From NCBI GenBank assembly GCA_009844425.1, contig VYBN01000011.1:1-64000 (forward strand): a DNA stretch of 64,000 nt. The letters run 5' to 3'. The position numbers were made by a program, and so were the translations under genes. A model generated the notes under the pieces. The model made no database searches. It saw only the letters and a list, made by a program, of their open reading frames with translations, and had not been told where the DNA came from. Below, piece after piece: positions 9,071 to 19,836 of this stretch (its first letter is position 1; each line of letters begins with the position of its first letter). This stretch comes from Gammaproteobacteria bacterium (lineage in GTDB: Bacteria; Pseudomonadota; Gammaproteobacteria; Steroidobacterales; Foliamicaceae).

Positions 9071-10696
9071 TCAGGCGGCCCCCTGACGGATGAAATCCGC
9101 GGCCCGCTCCCCGATCATCATCGCGGTGGCGTTGGTGTTGCCGCTGGTCAGGCTGGGCATCACCGAAGCGTCGGCAACGCGAAGCCCCTCGACGCCGCGA
9201 ACGGTCAGGTCGGGCCGGGTGACCGCGAGTCCGTCAGTGCCCATTTTGCAGGTGCCCACCGGGTGGTAGCCGAGGAACGCGGTGCGGCGCAGGTAGTCGC
9301 GCCATTCGTCGCCGCTTTGCACGTCGGGGCCGGGCAGCCGCTCGCCGATGCGGTAGGGCGCGAACGCCGGGCCGCCAAGTATTTTCCGGACCTGCCGGCA
9401 GCCGCTGATCAGCCGGTCCATGTCGTCGTCGTGCAGCAGCGCGTGAGAGATGACCGGCGGCGCATCCGGGTCCGCGCTGCGCAGCCGGATACTGCCGCGC
9501 GAGCGGGGATGGGAAACATTGATCGCGGCGGAAATGGCCGGCCGGTCGTAGGGGATCACGCCTTCTTCCGAAAAGCTGAAGGCATAGGGGCCGAGCTGCA
9601 CCTGGATGTCGGGCCGCGGCTCGCCGGGCGCGGACCGGATGAAAGCCACTGCGTGGGGGTACGGACTGGTGGCCGGGCCGCGCCCGAACAGCAGCCAGTT
9701 CAACCCGTGCAGCACGATCTTCCAGCTGTTGATCTCGGTGTTGTAGGTGGACACGTTTACGTCGATGCCCACCATGCCCTCGGGGTGTTCCTGGAGGTTC
9801 GCGCCCACGCCCGGTGAATCCTTGACGATTTCGATGCCGGCGTCGCGCAGTTGCTCCGCCGGGCCGATCCCGGACAGCATGAGCAGCTTGGGCGAGGCGA
9901 TCGCGCCGGCGCAGAGAATCACCTCGCGCCCGGCATCGGCGCGATGCATACGGCCGCCCCTTCGATACTCCACTCCCACGCAGCGGCCGTTCTCGAACAA
10001 CAACCGCCGGCACAGGCTGTGCGTGCGGATGGCGAGATTCCGGCGCCGGCGCACGGGATGCAGATAGGCCCTCGCAGCGTTGTAGCGGCGGCCGCGCTGC
10101 TGATTTACTTCCGAGTAGGCCACGCCTTCCTGGGTGCGGCCGTTGTAGTCGTCGTTGAGCGTCAGTCCCGACTCGACGGCGGCCTGCACGAAGGTGTGCG
10201 CCAGCGGATGGGTGGTGCGCAGCGCCGCGGTGCGGACCGGACCCGAGCGGCCACGAATACCGTCGTCGCCCAGTGGCGTGGATTCCATGCGCCTGAAGAA
10301 CGGCAGCACGTCGGCGTAAGACCATCCGGCACAGCCCTCCGCGGCCCAGCGGTCGAAGTCGTAGTCCGCGCCGCGCACATACAGCATGCCGTTGATCGAA
10401 CTGCTGCCGCCCAGAATCCTGCCGGCCGGCCACAGGTCCACTCGGTCGTTGCGGCTGGGATCGGGCTCGGCCTGGTAGCACCAGTCCAGCGCGGGATTGC
10501 CGATGGCGCGGATGATCGCCGCCGGCATCCGGATATACAGCGAACGGTCGACGCCGCCTGCCTCGAGCAGCAACACCCGCGTATCCGGATCGGCCGACAG
10601 GCGATTGGCCACGGCGCAGCCCGCCGAACCGGCGCCCACTACGATGTAGTCCCAGGAACTCAAGGTGCGCCGGCTTCGCCCGCTGCCGCATGGCAA
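9071..10696 (-). CDS. GMC-family (choline dehydrogenase-like) oxidoreductase
   Basis: DYIVVGAGSAGCAVANRLS FAD motif; GGSSSINGMLYVRG; FLGYHPVGTCKMG; C-terminal VADASVMPSLTSGNTNATAMMIGERAADFI. Confidence 0.93.
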   Translation of the reverse strand: MPCGSGRSRRTLSSWDYIVVGAGSAGCAVANRLSADPDTRVLLLEAGGVDRSLYIRMPAAIIRAIGNPALDWCYQAEPDPSRNDRVDLWPAGRILGGSSSINGMLYVRGADYDFDRWAAEGCAGWSYADVLPFFRRMESTPLGDDGIRGRSGPVRTAALRTTHPLAHTFVQAAVESGLTLNDDYNGRTQEGVAYSEVNQQRGRRYNAARAYLHPVRRRRNLAIRTHSLCRRLLFENGRCVGVEYRRGGRMHRADAGREVILCAGAIASPKLLMLSGIGPAEQLRDAGIEIVKDSPGVGANLQEHPEGMVGIDVNVSTYNTEINSWKIVLHGLNWLLFGRGPATSPYPHAVAFIRSAPGEPRPDIQVQLGPYAFSFSEEGVIPYDRPAISAAINVSHPRSRGSIRLRSADPDAPPVISHALLHDDDMDRLISGCRQVRKILGGPAFAPYRIGERLPGPDVQSGDEWRDYLRRTAFLGYHPVGTCKMGTDGLAVTRPDLTVRGVEGLRVADASVMPSLTSGNTNATAMMIGERAADFIRQGAA

Positions 10697-10714
10697 GTTG
10701 CTGCGGACGCCACG

Positions 10715-13700
10715 CTATGTGCCCAGCATGGCGCCGATGTACTGGTCCCCGCCGTCTTCCCGAAACAGGATGTTGCGCTCATTCATCTCGCGCTTCGTCA
10801 TGCGCCATTTCTCCCGCATCTTCCCGAACTCTGTGTTGGACACGATGAAAGACTGCAGGCGCACCGACGGATCGCCAAGGCGCTGCTCAATGTCTTTGAT
10901 GGTTTTGTGAAACTCGATCCTGGAGTCGCCCGGGTCCAGGTGCCAAAGCCCCTTGGGGTCCACGAATATCACATCCTGCTCATCGCCCTTCAGCATCCAC
11001 AGGATGAAATCCGGGTGGAAATTTCCGGCCTCGAAGAACCCCACCCCGCGGCCCCGGCTCAGATTTCTCAGAAGGTGCAAGTCGCGCCCGCCGAAGAATT
11101 CCTGATGGCCGTCGTGAAACGCTTTCAAATCCTCGACAAACTGCCTTTCCCCCTTGTTCAGCGGCGCCGGGCGGATTTCGGCGGCTTTGCCGTCCACATG
11201 GAGCAAGGGCTGATAAAGATGATGCTCGAACCAGATGGCCTTGAGGCCATGGAACTCCCAGGGTTTGAGATCTCCTTTCTCAATGGCGGCCTTGAGCTGT
11301 TCGAGCCTGGCGACGATTTCTTCTTCGGAGCGATCGATCAGTACCCGGTAGCCTTCTGCCGGTTCATCCTTGACGCCGGGAAAGTTCGGGTCGTCTTCCT
11401 CCAGAGCGCGGTACTCCAGGTGCGGCTGTTCCCACTCCTGCCTGCGGAAGCCGTAGTAGCGAGCCATGTAATTCTTGAGCAGCGCGACGGTGATTTCCTC
11501 CCAGAGGCGCACCTTATCCCAGCCGCTCCCGGCCAGCTCCTGTTCGGGAATCAGCAAGCTGTACCAACTCTGGTCACACAACAGTGCTTCAATTCCGCTA
11601 CGCGAAATATTCAGGTTGGGCCAACCGCGCTCCGCCTTGAAGCGCTCCAGTTCAAACAAAACACGGTCAATATCCAGAAAAGCCACATGGCTTGATTCCA
11701 GATGGCCCACGTTCGGCTCGGCGTTGCGTTCGCCAGCCACCGCGCCCGCCGACTGCATCGCCTCAATTTTCGGATACCAGTTCAGCACGACCTGGTTCTT
11801 CTGGAGGTAATTGGCTTCCGAACCCTGGTTGGCTTTTGGCGGCGCCAGTTCCGGCACCGGCCCCAGCTTGCGGAAAACATCGCCGGATTCGGTGCTCATG
11901 CCGTTGATTTCCTTCTTGAGCCGGATTGTTTTCAGTTTCTTTCTTCCCAGATCCTTGATGACCGGCAAGACCAACTCGATGCGGTCGTCGTTGCGGGGAA
12001 GCCCCTCCTCATCGAGAAAATCACGGAACTGCGCCATGTAGTTGGCCTGAATGCCGAAAATGCCAAGCGTTTCCAGCAACTCGATGTGTTTCGGCCGCTC
12101 TGCTCCCGCGCTGGCGCTGCGCTTGAGGTTCATGCCTCGCCCCTTCAGCCGCACACCGCGCCCGAACAGTTGAATAATCTGCGCGCCCTCGCCTTTGCCT
12201 ACATTCATAAGGCCCATCGTGGAGACGCGCCAACTGCTCCAGCCTTCCGTGAACTTCTTTGATCCGATCAGCAGATTCACTGTGGAGTGCGGCTGGTTGA
12301 TGTCGTGAAACAGCGAGCCTGAAAATTCGCGCTCGCCGGTGCTCAGGCCGTGCTGCTCGCACAACTTCACCAGTTTGGCGTCATCGCCCACATTGATGAC
12401 GCCAAAAGGCGCGTTCTCGGCGCCCAGCCGCAGCGCAATTTCGCCAGTCGCGCCCTTGAGGTTCTCGACGTGGAGATTGCCGCCACCGGGGGCGTTGAAG
12501 AGGGAGGCCAGCGTCTCGTCGAAGATCTGCTCCGCGTCGAGGCCGCAGGCATGGATATGCGCGAACCGGCCGGCAAAGAGGTTCCTGCCCGAGGATGTGA
12601 CCAGTCCCTGATTGATCACCCGGTTTATGCGTTCGATGCTCTTGGGGCGGTTCGCCGTGTAGCGGGCTAGGAACCGGAGGATTTCGATGATGTCCGATGC
12701 GTCCTGCTTTGCGAGGCCCTTCACGACCCGTCCACCCACGAATACCCATAGCGGCCTTTCTATGTTGAACGGTCGAAAGTCGTCGAGCCGCTCCCGGTGC
12801 AGCCGCTGCTGCTGGAAGAACGTGAGTAGGCAGGCCACGAGATAGGTATCCAGGTGGTTCTGCTCGGTGGCCTGGTCGAGGTTGAGTATCTGATAGTCCT
12901 TGCCGAATCCATCCGCATGGAAGTAGCGATAGGAGTAGTCGCACAGCGTGCTCTTGCCGTACTGTTCGGCCAGCGCGGAATTGCCCTTAACGGCCTGGCC
13001 GAAGGTGGCCGAGTACTCGAAGGAAAACCCGCGCTCGCACAGCGCGTTGCGGTAGCGCATCCATGCCCCGGCATTCCCCGCGCTCGCCCCACGATGGCCT
13101 TCGTCCACCAGCACCAGGTTGTTGCCTTCGAAGGCATCCACGGCGACAGTTGTGGGTCCCATCTCGTCCTTTAGTCGGGTGACCTCAAGAATTTCCACTG
13201 CCTGACCGCCAAACAGCTCGCTGCCTTCCTTGTTGAAAATTTCCGCGCCAATGCCCGCGACGTCGAATTCGCGCAGGTGCTGTTGCGATAATCCTTCGTT
13301 GGGGGTGAGGAGCAGGATGCGATTCAATTCCCGCCCGCGCCCGAACCGATCCAGGGCGTGCTGGTATTGCAGGATGTTGGCGTGCATCAGCAGTGTCTTG
13401 CCGCTTCCGGTGGCCATCCAGTAGGCCAGCTTGTTGAGTTGCGGCCATGCTTCGGCGGTCTCGTCGAACGGGTTGATTAAATCTGCCTGGGACTTGCTGG
13501 CGTTATACGCGGCCACCTGAACGTTCAGCGCCCTGAGCAGCGCCGGGGGATTACGAAAATAGCGCTCCAGATAGATTTCGGTGAACAGCAGGTCGAGATA
13601 CTGAAAGTACTTCCAGGCGATCGGCTGGTCGCCGCGGGCAACCCGCCTTTCGTTCAGTTGGCGTGTATGGCCTGTGATTCGCTGGTCGCATTCCAGGAGC

Positions 13701-13930
13701 GCGTCGTCGGGAAGTTCCGGCCGGCGTTCGGCAGGCAGATGCAGGCATAGCGCGTGGTGGAAGCGGTGTATGTTGTTCTGATCGAGCCCTTCCAGTTCTT
13801 CGCCGCGCAGGTGCTTGGCCAGTTGTTCAAAACTCTCCACCCCGAACAGCGACAGCATCCACTTGTTCAGCACCAGCTTGCGGGTAAACGGTACCTTCGA
13901 CCTTTTCATAAAAGCATGCCCTGGCTGCAC
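10715..13930 (-). CDS. Type III restriction endonuclease Res-like subunit (DEAD/DEAH helicase)
   Basis: [12 protein letters not shown] Walker [14 protein letters not shown]-like box, [18 protein letters not shown]-terminal [24 protein letters not shown] nuclease-like motif. Confidence 0.85.
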   Translation of the reverse strand: MQPGHAFMKRSKVPFTRKLVLNKWMLSLFGVESFEQLAKHLRGEELEGLDQNNIHRFHHALCLHLPAERRPELPDDALLECDQRITGHTRQLNERRVARGDQPIAWKYFQYLDLLFTEIYLERYFRNPPALLRALNVQVAAYNASKSQADLINPFDETAEAWPQLNKLAYWMATGSGKTLLMHANILQYQHALDRFGRGRELNRILLLTPNEGLSQQHLREFDVAGIGAEIFNKEGSELFGGQAVEILEVTRLKDEMGPTTVAVDAFEGNNLVLVDEGHRGASAGNAGAWMRYRNALCERGFSFEYSATFGQAVKGNSALAEQYGKSTLCDYSYRYFHADGFGKDYQILNLDQATEQNHLDTYLVACLLTFFQQQRLHRERLDDFRPFNIERPLWVFVGGRVVKGLAKQDASDIIEILRFLARYTANRPKSIERINRVINQGLVTSSGRNLFAGRFAHIHACGLDAEQIFDETLASLFNAPGGGNLHVENLKGATGEIALRLGAENAPFGVINVGDDAKLVKLCEQHGLSTGEREFSGSLFHDINQPHSTVNLLIGSKKFTEGWSSWRVSTMGLMNVGKGEGAQIIQLFGRGVRLKGRGMNLKRSASAGAERPKHIELLETLGIFGIQANYMAQFRDFLDEEGLPRNDDRIELVLPVIKDLGRKKLKTIRLKKEINGMSTESGDVFRKLGPVPELAPPKANQGSEANYLQKNQVVLNWYPKIEAMQSAGAVAGERNAEPNVGHLESSHVAFLDIDRVLFELERFKAERGWPNLNISRSGIEALLCDQSWYSLLIPEQELAGSGWDKVRLWEEITVALLKNYMARYYGFRRQEWEQPHLEYRALEEDDPNFPGVKDEPAEGYRVLIDRSEEEIVARLEQLKAAIEKGDLKPWEFHGLKAIWFEHHLYQPLLHVDGKAAEIRPAPLNKGERQFVEDLKAFHDGHQEFFGGRDLHLLRNLSRGRGVGFFEAGNFHPDFILWMLKGDEQDVIFVDPKGLWHLDPGDSRIEFHKTIKDIEQRLGDPSVRLQSFIVSNTEFGKMREKWRMTKREMNERNILFREDGGDQYIGAMLGT

Positions 13931-14001
13931 AAAACGTGTCGAATGAAACGGGATCCGGAACCACGCGGGAGCATCAATGGTCCCCCGTAAATTTGTCGCT
14001 C

Positions 14002-14075
14002 ATATATGGCCGACAAATCTTTTAGTCGGCCATTAAAGGCGGATATATGGCCGACAAATCTTTTAGTCGGCCATT
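14002..14075. repeat. Tandem 33-nt hairpin repeat, 2 copies, 41-bp period
   Basis: ATATATGGCCGACAAATCTTTTAGTCGGCCATT at 14002-14034 and 14043-14075; each contains ATGGCCGAC-N10-GTCGGCCAT. Confidence 0.95.
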
Positions 14076-14098
14076 TGTGGCCAGCAAAATCGAGGTTT

Positions 14099-15196
14099 TT
14101 ACTCAACTATGTTCAGCAACGGGGGAAAGATGAGGATTGCCGCGCTTTGACCGCTTGGCTCGGAAATAACGCGCACCACGCCGTCATCCTGCAGCCCCTT
14201 AAGAAGGCGCCTTGCGGTGCGCTCTGGTATTGATGATGAGTCAATGAAGTTTGAACTGCTGAAAATCGGGCGTTCGAAGAGCCAGTCCAACACGCGAACG
14301 GCATGCCGTGACCGGGTGACAGCAGGAATGCGCCGTTTCATTTCCTCGTAAAGGGCGAGGATTTGTTGCGCCTTGGCCAGATTGTCTTCGGCTTGCGTGC
14401 GCACCGCATCCAGGAAGAAGCGGCACCACCCGGTCCAGTCGTTATCGCGCGAAACCGCCAGCAATCCGCCGTAGTACGCATCGCGCCGCGCTTCAAAATA
14501 GGCGCTGATATAGAACGTCGGCCGCCGGATCAATCCCTTCTGCCACAGGAACAGCGGCACCAGCATCCGGCCCAGACGTCCATTGCCGTCCAGAAAGGGA
14601 TGCAGCGCCTCGAACTCGGCATGCAGGATGGCGAGCTGCGCCAGCCGGTCAGGCTGATCGTCGTGAATGAATCGTTCCCAGGCGCTCATGCCATCGGGCA
14701 ATTGCTCGGCAGCGATGGGGACGAAAGTCGCCGTTTCGATCGTGCAGCCCGGCGCCCCTATCCAGTTGGGGATGCGGCGGTAGTCGCCGGGCGCCTTGTT
14801 CTGCCCGCGCACGCCGGCCAGCAATACCTTGTGCGCTTCGCGGATTACGCGCTGGGACAACGGTAAATTCGCCAGCAGTTGCTCGGCCCTGAGCATGGCC
14901 GAGCGGTAGTTGAGTATCTCCTGAATATCTTCATGGATAGCAGAAGATGCCGCCTGCCGTCCCGCCTCGAACTCCAGCACCTGTTCCATGGTCGCCTGGG
15001 TGCCTTCGATGCGTGAAGACAGCACGGCTTCCTGCGTGCTCAGCGGCGCAAGCAATACGCCGGGATTGGGCACCGCGGCCAGCATCCCGTCATAGCGCGC
15101 CACTGCCGCCGCCGCCGGGCCGAGCAAAGGGATCAGCTGCGCCCACTCGATTTTGTCCGGCGGAAACCGTCCCTCGTGATAGTGGACCGGAGGCAT
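14099..15196 (-). CDS. Fic family protein
   Basis: HPFLDGNGRLGR Fic motif; LSSRIEGT inhibitory-type motif; start MPPVHYHEG overlaps the restored mod stop (TAATG). Confidence 0.9.
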   Translation of the reverse strand: MPPVHYHEGRFPPDKIEWAQLIPLLGPAAAAVARYDGMLAAVPNPGVLLAPLSTQEAVLSSRIEGTQATMEQVLEFEAGRQAASSAIHEDIQEILNYRSAMLRAEQLLANLPLSQRVIREAHKVLLAGVRGQNKAPGDYRRIPNWIGAPGCTIETATFVPIAAEQLPDGMSAWERFIHDDQPDRLAQLAILHAEFEALHPFLDGNGRLGRMLVPLFLWQKGLIRRPTFYISAYFEARRDAYYGGLLAVSRDNDWTGWCRFFLDAVRTQAEDNLAKAQQILALYEEMKRRIPAVTRSRHAVRVLDWLFERPIFSSSNFIDSSSIPERTARRLLKGLQDDGVVRVISEPSGQSAAILIFPPLLNIVE

Positions 15197-18100
15197 TACG
15201 CGTTCTCGAACATCAGGCGATGGAAATCCGCTTCGATGAGCCGCACCTGCCAAACGTCATTCTGCGCCTTGAGGTTCTCAAGGTTATTGCTGCCGTTAAC
15301 GTAGATGACATCGTAGTTGCTGGCCTCGTCCAGATAGCCCTGCTGCATAAACCACTCGTCGAGCACCAGGTTGTCCTGCTCCGGCACGCCGGTAAGCTTT
15401 CGCCGGATGACGAGCGTTTCGCGCCCGTCGGGTGTGGCGCCTGTAACGGCGCGGAACCAGAAAGGTCCATCCCCCCCCACCCCCCGAATTTGAGGTGGCC
15501 CTTGAGGCGCAGGCGCCCCTCAGTGTCGCGCTCAAATGCGGCGCGGCCACTTTGCGGCGCGGCCATGCGCCGAACCTTGAGGCCGATCAGCCAGTTGAAG
15601 GTTTCCAGCAAATCAACGTTGACCGTTCGGCTTTCGTCCGACCCGGGCTGCTTGACTTTCAGCTTGCAGGCTGCGGGATCGGCAAACGCCGCGACATTCA
15701 GCAGCGATTGGCTGCCGCGCGTTTCGATGTCGAGCATGTAGCGCAGCATGTACTGCTCCCTGAGCCCGTCCACGCCCTGCGCCTCGCCGCCACTGAGCAG
15801 GTCCCGCTGCGCGTCCGTTCGCCGGGTTTCCAGGTTATTGAGCGTGTCCTCGTAGGATTCGAGCCTCAGATACTTGATGATGCGCGGGCTACCCTCCGCT
15901 TCTTCGACTGTTGCAAGCCGCTTGGGCTTTCCGTCCTTCCATTCCGGCGTGAACGTGACCTTCTTGATACGCGGCAACAGCACCGTATTGAAATAATCGC
16001 CCATCTCAACCAGGATGAATTTACGCCGCCCGCCATCCTCGCGGTTTAGATTAATGACGGCTTGCCCGGTTGTTCCGGATCCGGCGAAGTAATCGAGAAT
16101 GTTTGCGCTCTTGGAACGCTTCGTAGATATCCAAATTGCGTCGAAGACTGCGTTTAGACTCTTTGGATACGAGAAACTCCTACTCTCTCCCAAGACAGAT
16201 CGGAGAAGCTTGGTTCCGTGCGAAGAGGCATCGTACTGTGATCCAACCCAAACACTTTTCGGTCTGGTCCCATCCTTAATGCGATCTTTGATTCGAACCT
16301 TCTTGTCTCCTCCATGGCTTGCCTCTACCCTTATGTCCCCTGCCTCAACGTGCTGCATGAAAGAAGGAGGGGTCTTTCGCCAGACACGTTGGACCCCAGA
16401 ACTGTCAAGTGGGAGAATCTTTGCTGCCCCCTGTGCGGGCTGTGTGCCAATGTAGCCGTCTGTCTCTCGATAGTAGATCGGATAGTAGGAATTGGGACGT
16501 TCAGTAGGAGTGGAATAACCGCCGGTGCGCAGAAAATCTCGCCATTTGAAGTGACCAATTGCATCAACTTCTGAGTATGCTGCCCTAGCATATTCAGCCA
16601 ACTCAAAGAAACAAATCTCCGCTTTCTCGGGGGCTTTACCGTACCAGAGGTAGTACTCGTGGCTGGTTGCAAGGAACTTGTCGTTCGTGCGTCCCGAAGG
16701 TTTGATTTCAACCACGAGCACTCCGATTGGTTGCCCATATGCGAGGGTCTCATCAACGGCAGCTCCCAAGTTGAAGAGTTCTGCGTCGTCAATTGCAATG
16801 CTTAAGAGCCCAACATCGCTAAGCAGCGCATTCGCGCACGACAGCGTTTGGGTTAGCATCGTCAGCCATGAAGAATGCCGATACTCGTTCTTGTAGGCGA
16901 AACCGACCTCCGTAGTATTGAATGGCGGATCTAGGTACACGTACTTGATTTGGTCGCGGTACTGCGCCTGCATCAGGGACAGGGCTTGGAAATTTTCGCT
17001 GTGGAACAGGATGCCGTCGGTTTGCTCGTCCATGTCCCCCAATGCTTCAAGCAGCCGTGCGGTGAAGGCGTCGCTGAAGTGCCGCGTATCGACCAGCAGG
17101 GTGGGGTGCGATTGCAGAAACTCCGGTTTCAGCGGATTGCTGTAGCCCGGCGCCGTCCCGTCCCCCTCGATCTCGTCTATTGCGAATAGCTTGATCCATT
17201 CGGCGCGCTGCGCTTCATTCGCGGCAATCTCGGCGTGCAGCTTCTCGGGGATGTTGCCGACAGAGATGCAGTAGTGCGTTTCGACCACGAACTTCTTCTT
17301 ACACCACAGCTTTTTCTGGAAGTTCTCAAGCTGGGCGAGAAATTCGATGATTTTTCCGGCGATCCTGCGGATGACGCGGATTGTGGAGAGGTACTGCTCA
17401 ACCCGGGGAGCGGACTCGCTTTCCACGTCGTCCAGGTGCATGACCTCGTTCTTGATGTAGAAATCCAGCTCCCTGCGGAGGAAGGCGCCCAAGTCCTTGT
17501 GAATGAAGTAGTCGAAGGTGTTGCGCGCGGTGTAGCGTTTCAGGTGCGCTTCCAGCCGGCTGCAGCCGGCCTCCTCGCCGCTGGCCAGAACGTGCGCTTT
17601 GCCCAGCTCGGCCACCCACCGCGTCAGTTTTGAGTCGCCAACCGACAACACACTTGCGGCCGCCTGCGCGGTCAGGTCACTCTGGGCAGGCGGCTTTTTC
17701 TTCCCATCACGCTCCGCGGCGCACCAGTCGTCGAGCGTGGCGGGGCGGTGCTCGAAACGGATAACGAGTTCCTTGCCCGGCCCGCCGTCCTCTTCCGCGA
17801 TGAAACCGCGGCCTGAATCGCCCGCTGGCGCCAGCACGAAAAGGCGATTCCTGCCCTCGGCGGCCTTTACGTTGCCGTGCTCGCCCTCTGAGGCATCCGC
17901 CAACCGGAAATGCACCCGCATGGGATCAGCGCTGCTGTTCGGTTTGAGCCGGAATGCGTAGTCGCGCAGGTACTCGCTGGTCTTGATGTAGTACTGGTCC
18001 TTGTTGGCCCAGTGCAGGGCAACTTCCTCGCCTTCATAGGGGATGGCGTACACCCCGGTTTTATAGACGCGTCTGGCGATGAAATCGCCCTCTGAGTAGT

Positions 18101-18461
18101 AGCGGCGGAAGAACCGGTACAGGTGGTCATACACCTCACGCTCCAGGGCGCTCATATCCACTGCTTCGCTTTTGAGTTGACTCCGCAGTTCCTTGACCCG
18201 CTGCGTTGACTCCGGATCAACGCCCAGCCCCCTGGCCTGTTCGATGGCCGTAGCCAGCGCCTTCTCGATTTCCGCCTTGTCGGCGCTCCTGTGGCGGGAC
18301 AGCGCGCGCTTCACCTGGGGCAGCAGATCGTTTTCAAGAAACGCGGTGATTTCCTCGCTTCTGGCGTGGAGAACCCGGTAGATGCCGAAGTCGAGATCGG
18401 GCTGATCGAGTTGGAACAGCTCCTTGAGAAGCGCGATCAGCTTCTGGTATGGCGGACTCAT
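15196..18461 (-). CDS. Type III R-M Mod-like DNA methyltransferase, frameshifted at a G tract near the 3' end
   Basis: [48 protein letters not shown]; conserved tail [11 protein letters not shown]...[36 protein letters not shown] lies in another frame after GGGGGGTGGGGGGGG (plus strand 15471-15485). Confidence 0.85.
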
Positions 18462-18612
18462 TCCATAGCGTTCCGAATTGGAATGCCCAACAGTGTACTT
18501 GCTTGCATGTTTCGCTTCCCGGTCGAGCAGGGCGCACGGCACCTCCCCGCAGTCTCGCGTGCGCGCTTGCAGCGCAATGGGCTATTCTCTCGGACGATGC
18601 GGCCTTTGCAAG

Positions 18613-19836
18613 ATGGCGTTTCGGACGATGTTTGTTGTTGACGTGCTGAGGCAGGCGCTGGAATCGATCGGCGCCAACCTTTTTCGCGCCCTGCTGACGA
18701 TGCTGGGCATGATCATCGGCGTCGCGGCGGTGGTGACGATGGTTTCCCTGGGCACCGGGGCGCAGCGGGCCGTGGAGGAACAGATGGAGGCGCTGGGGGC
18801 CGACATCCTGGCGGTCACCAATTCCCAGCGGCGGTTCTGGGGCGTGGCGCTGGAGAACAGCAGTCTGGGCGTGGACGACGCCGCGGCGCTGCGAAGCGAC
18901 GCGCGTCATCTCGAGAGAGTGGTGCCCAGAATCACGCAGCGCCTTCAGTTCGAGTTCGGCAACAGCAACGCACGCGTGGAGCTGGTCGGGTCCACCGCCG
19001 AGTATCCCGTGCTGCACCGCTACGAAATAGCCGCCGGAAGAATGTTCGTTCCGCAGGAAGAAGAGGCGCGCCTGCGGGTCGCCGTGGTCGGAAGCGAGGT
19101 TCCCGGGAAGCTGGAAACCACCGCTGAGGCGCTGCTGGGGCAAAGCGTGCTGATGGGCGGCGTTCCATTCACCGTGATCGGCGTCCTGGAGGAGAGCGGC
19201 TCGGCCGGCATGCAGAATCCCAATGACGACGTGCTGGTGCCGCTGTCCACGGCGCAGTACCGGGTGACCGGCAGCGACCGGCTCGAAAGCATAGACGTGC
19301 AGATACGCCGGGGTTCGGCGGTCGAGCAGGCGCTGGTGGACGTGGAGCGCATCATGCGCCGCGAGCACCGGATCCGGCCGGGCGAGGACAACGATTTCGG
19401 GATACTCGACCGCAAGCAGTTCCTGGAGGTCCGCGAGGAAACCACGCGCATCTTCGCCCTGTTGCTTCCGGCCATCGCGGGAGTCAGCCTGGTGGTGGGC
19501 GGAATCGGAATCATGAACATCATGCTGGTCACGGTGGCCGAACGTACCCGCGAAATCGGCGTGCGCCGGGCGATCGGCGCGACCGGCGGGGCGATCATGT
19601 CGCAGATCCTGGTCGAGTCCTCGCTGCTGTGCCTGCTCGGCGGCTTGCTGGGCGTGGCCGCCGGCTGGGGAGCGTCGGAGCTGCTTGCGCGTTTCTTCAA
19701 CTGGCAGACCGTCGTGGCGGCGGAATCGATCGGCGTGGGGCTGGGCTGCAGCCTGCTCATCGGCATCGTCTTCGGCCTGTGGCCGGCCCGCCGCGCCTCA
19801 ACCCTGGACCCCATCGAAGCGCTGCGCCACGAATAA
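18613..19836 (+). CDS. MacB-type ABC transporter permease
   Basis: LRQALESIGANLFRALLTMLGMIIGVAAVVTMVSLGTGA; GIGIMNIMLVTVAERTREIGVRRAIGAT. Confidence 0.92.
   Translation: MAFRTMFVVDVLRQALESIGANLFRALLTMLGMIIGVAAVVTMVSLGTGAQRAVEEQMEALGADILAVTNSQRRFWGVALENSSLGVDDAAALRSDARHLERVVPRITQRLQFEFGNSNARVELVGSTAEYPVLHRYEIAAGRMFVPQEEEARLRVAVVGSEVPGKLETTAEALLGQSVLMGGVPFTVIGVLEESGSAGMQNPNDDVLVPLSTAQYRVTGSDRLESIDVQIRRGSAVEQALVDVERIMRREHRIRPGEDNDFGILDRKQFLEVREETTRIFALLLPAIAGVSLVVGGIGIMNIMLVTVAERTREIGVRRAIGATGGAIMSQILVESSLLCLLGGLLGVAAGWGASELLARFFNWQTVVAAESIGVGLGCSLLIGIVFGLWPARRASTLDPIEALRHE

Noticed and set aside
13988-14080. CRISPR array
   Set aside because: Only two units with an 8-nt gap and no cas genes in the window.
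13906-14106. 66-aa ORF across the tandem hairpins ([26 protein letters not shown])
   Set aside because: Peptide repeats follow directly from the DNA repeat and there is no independent coding evidence; kept only as a note in the hairpin finding.
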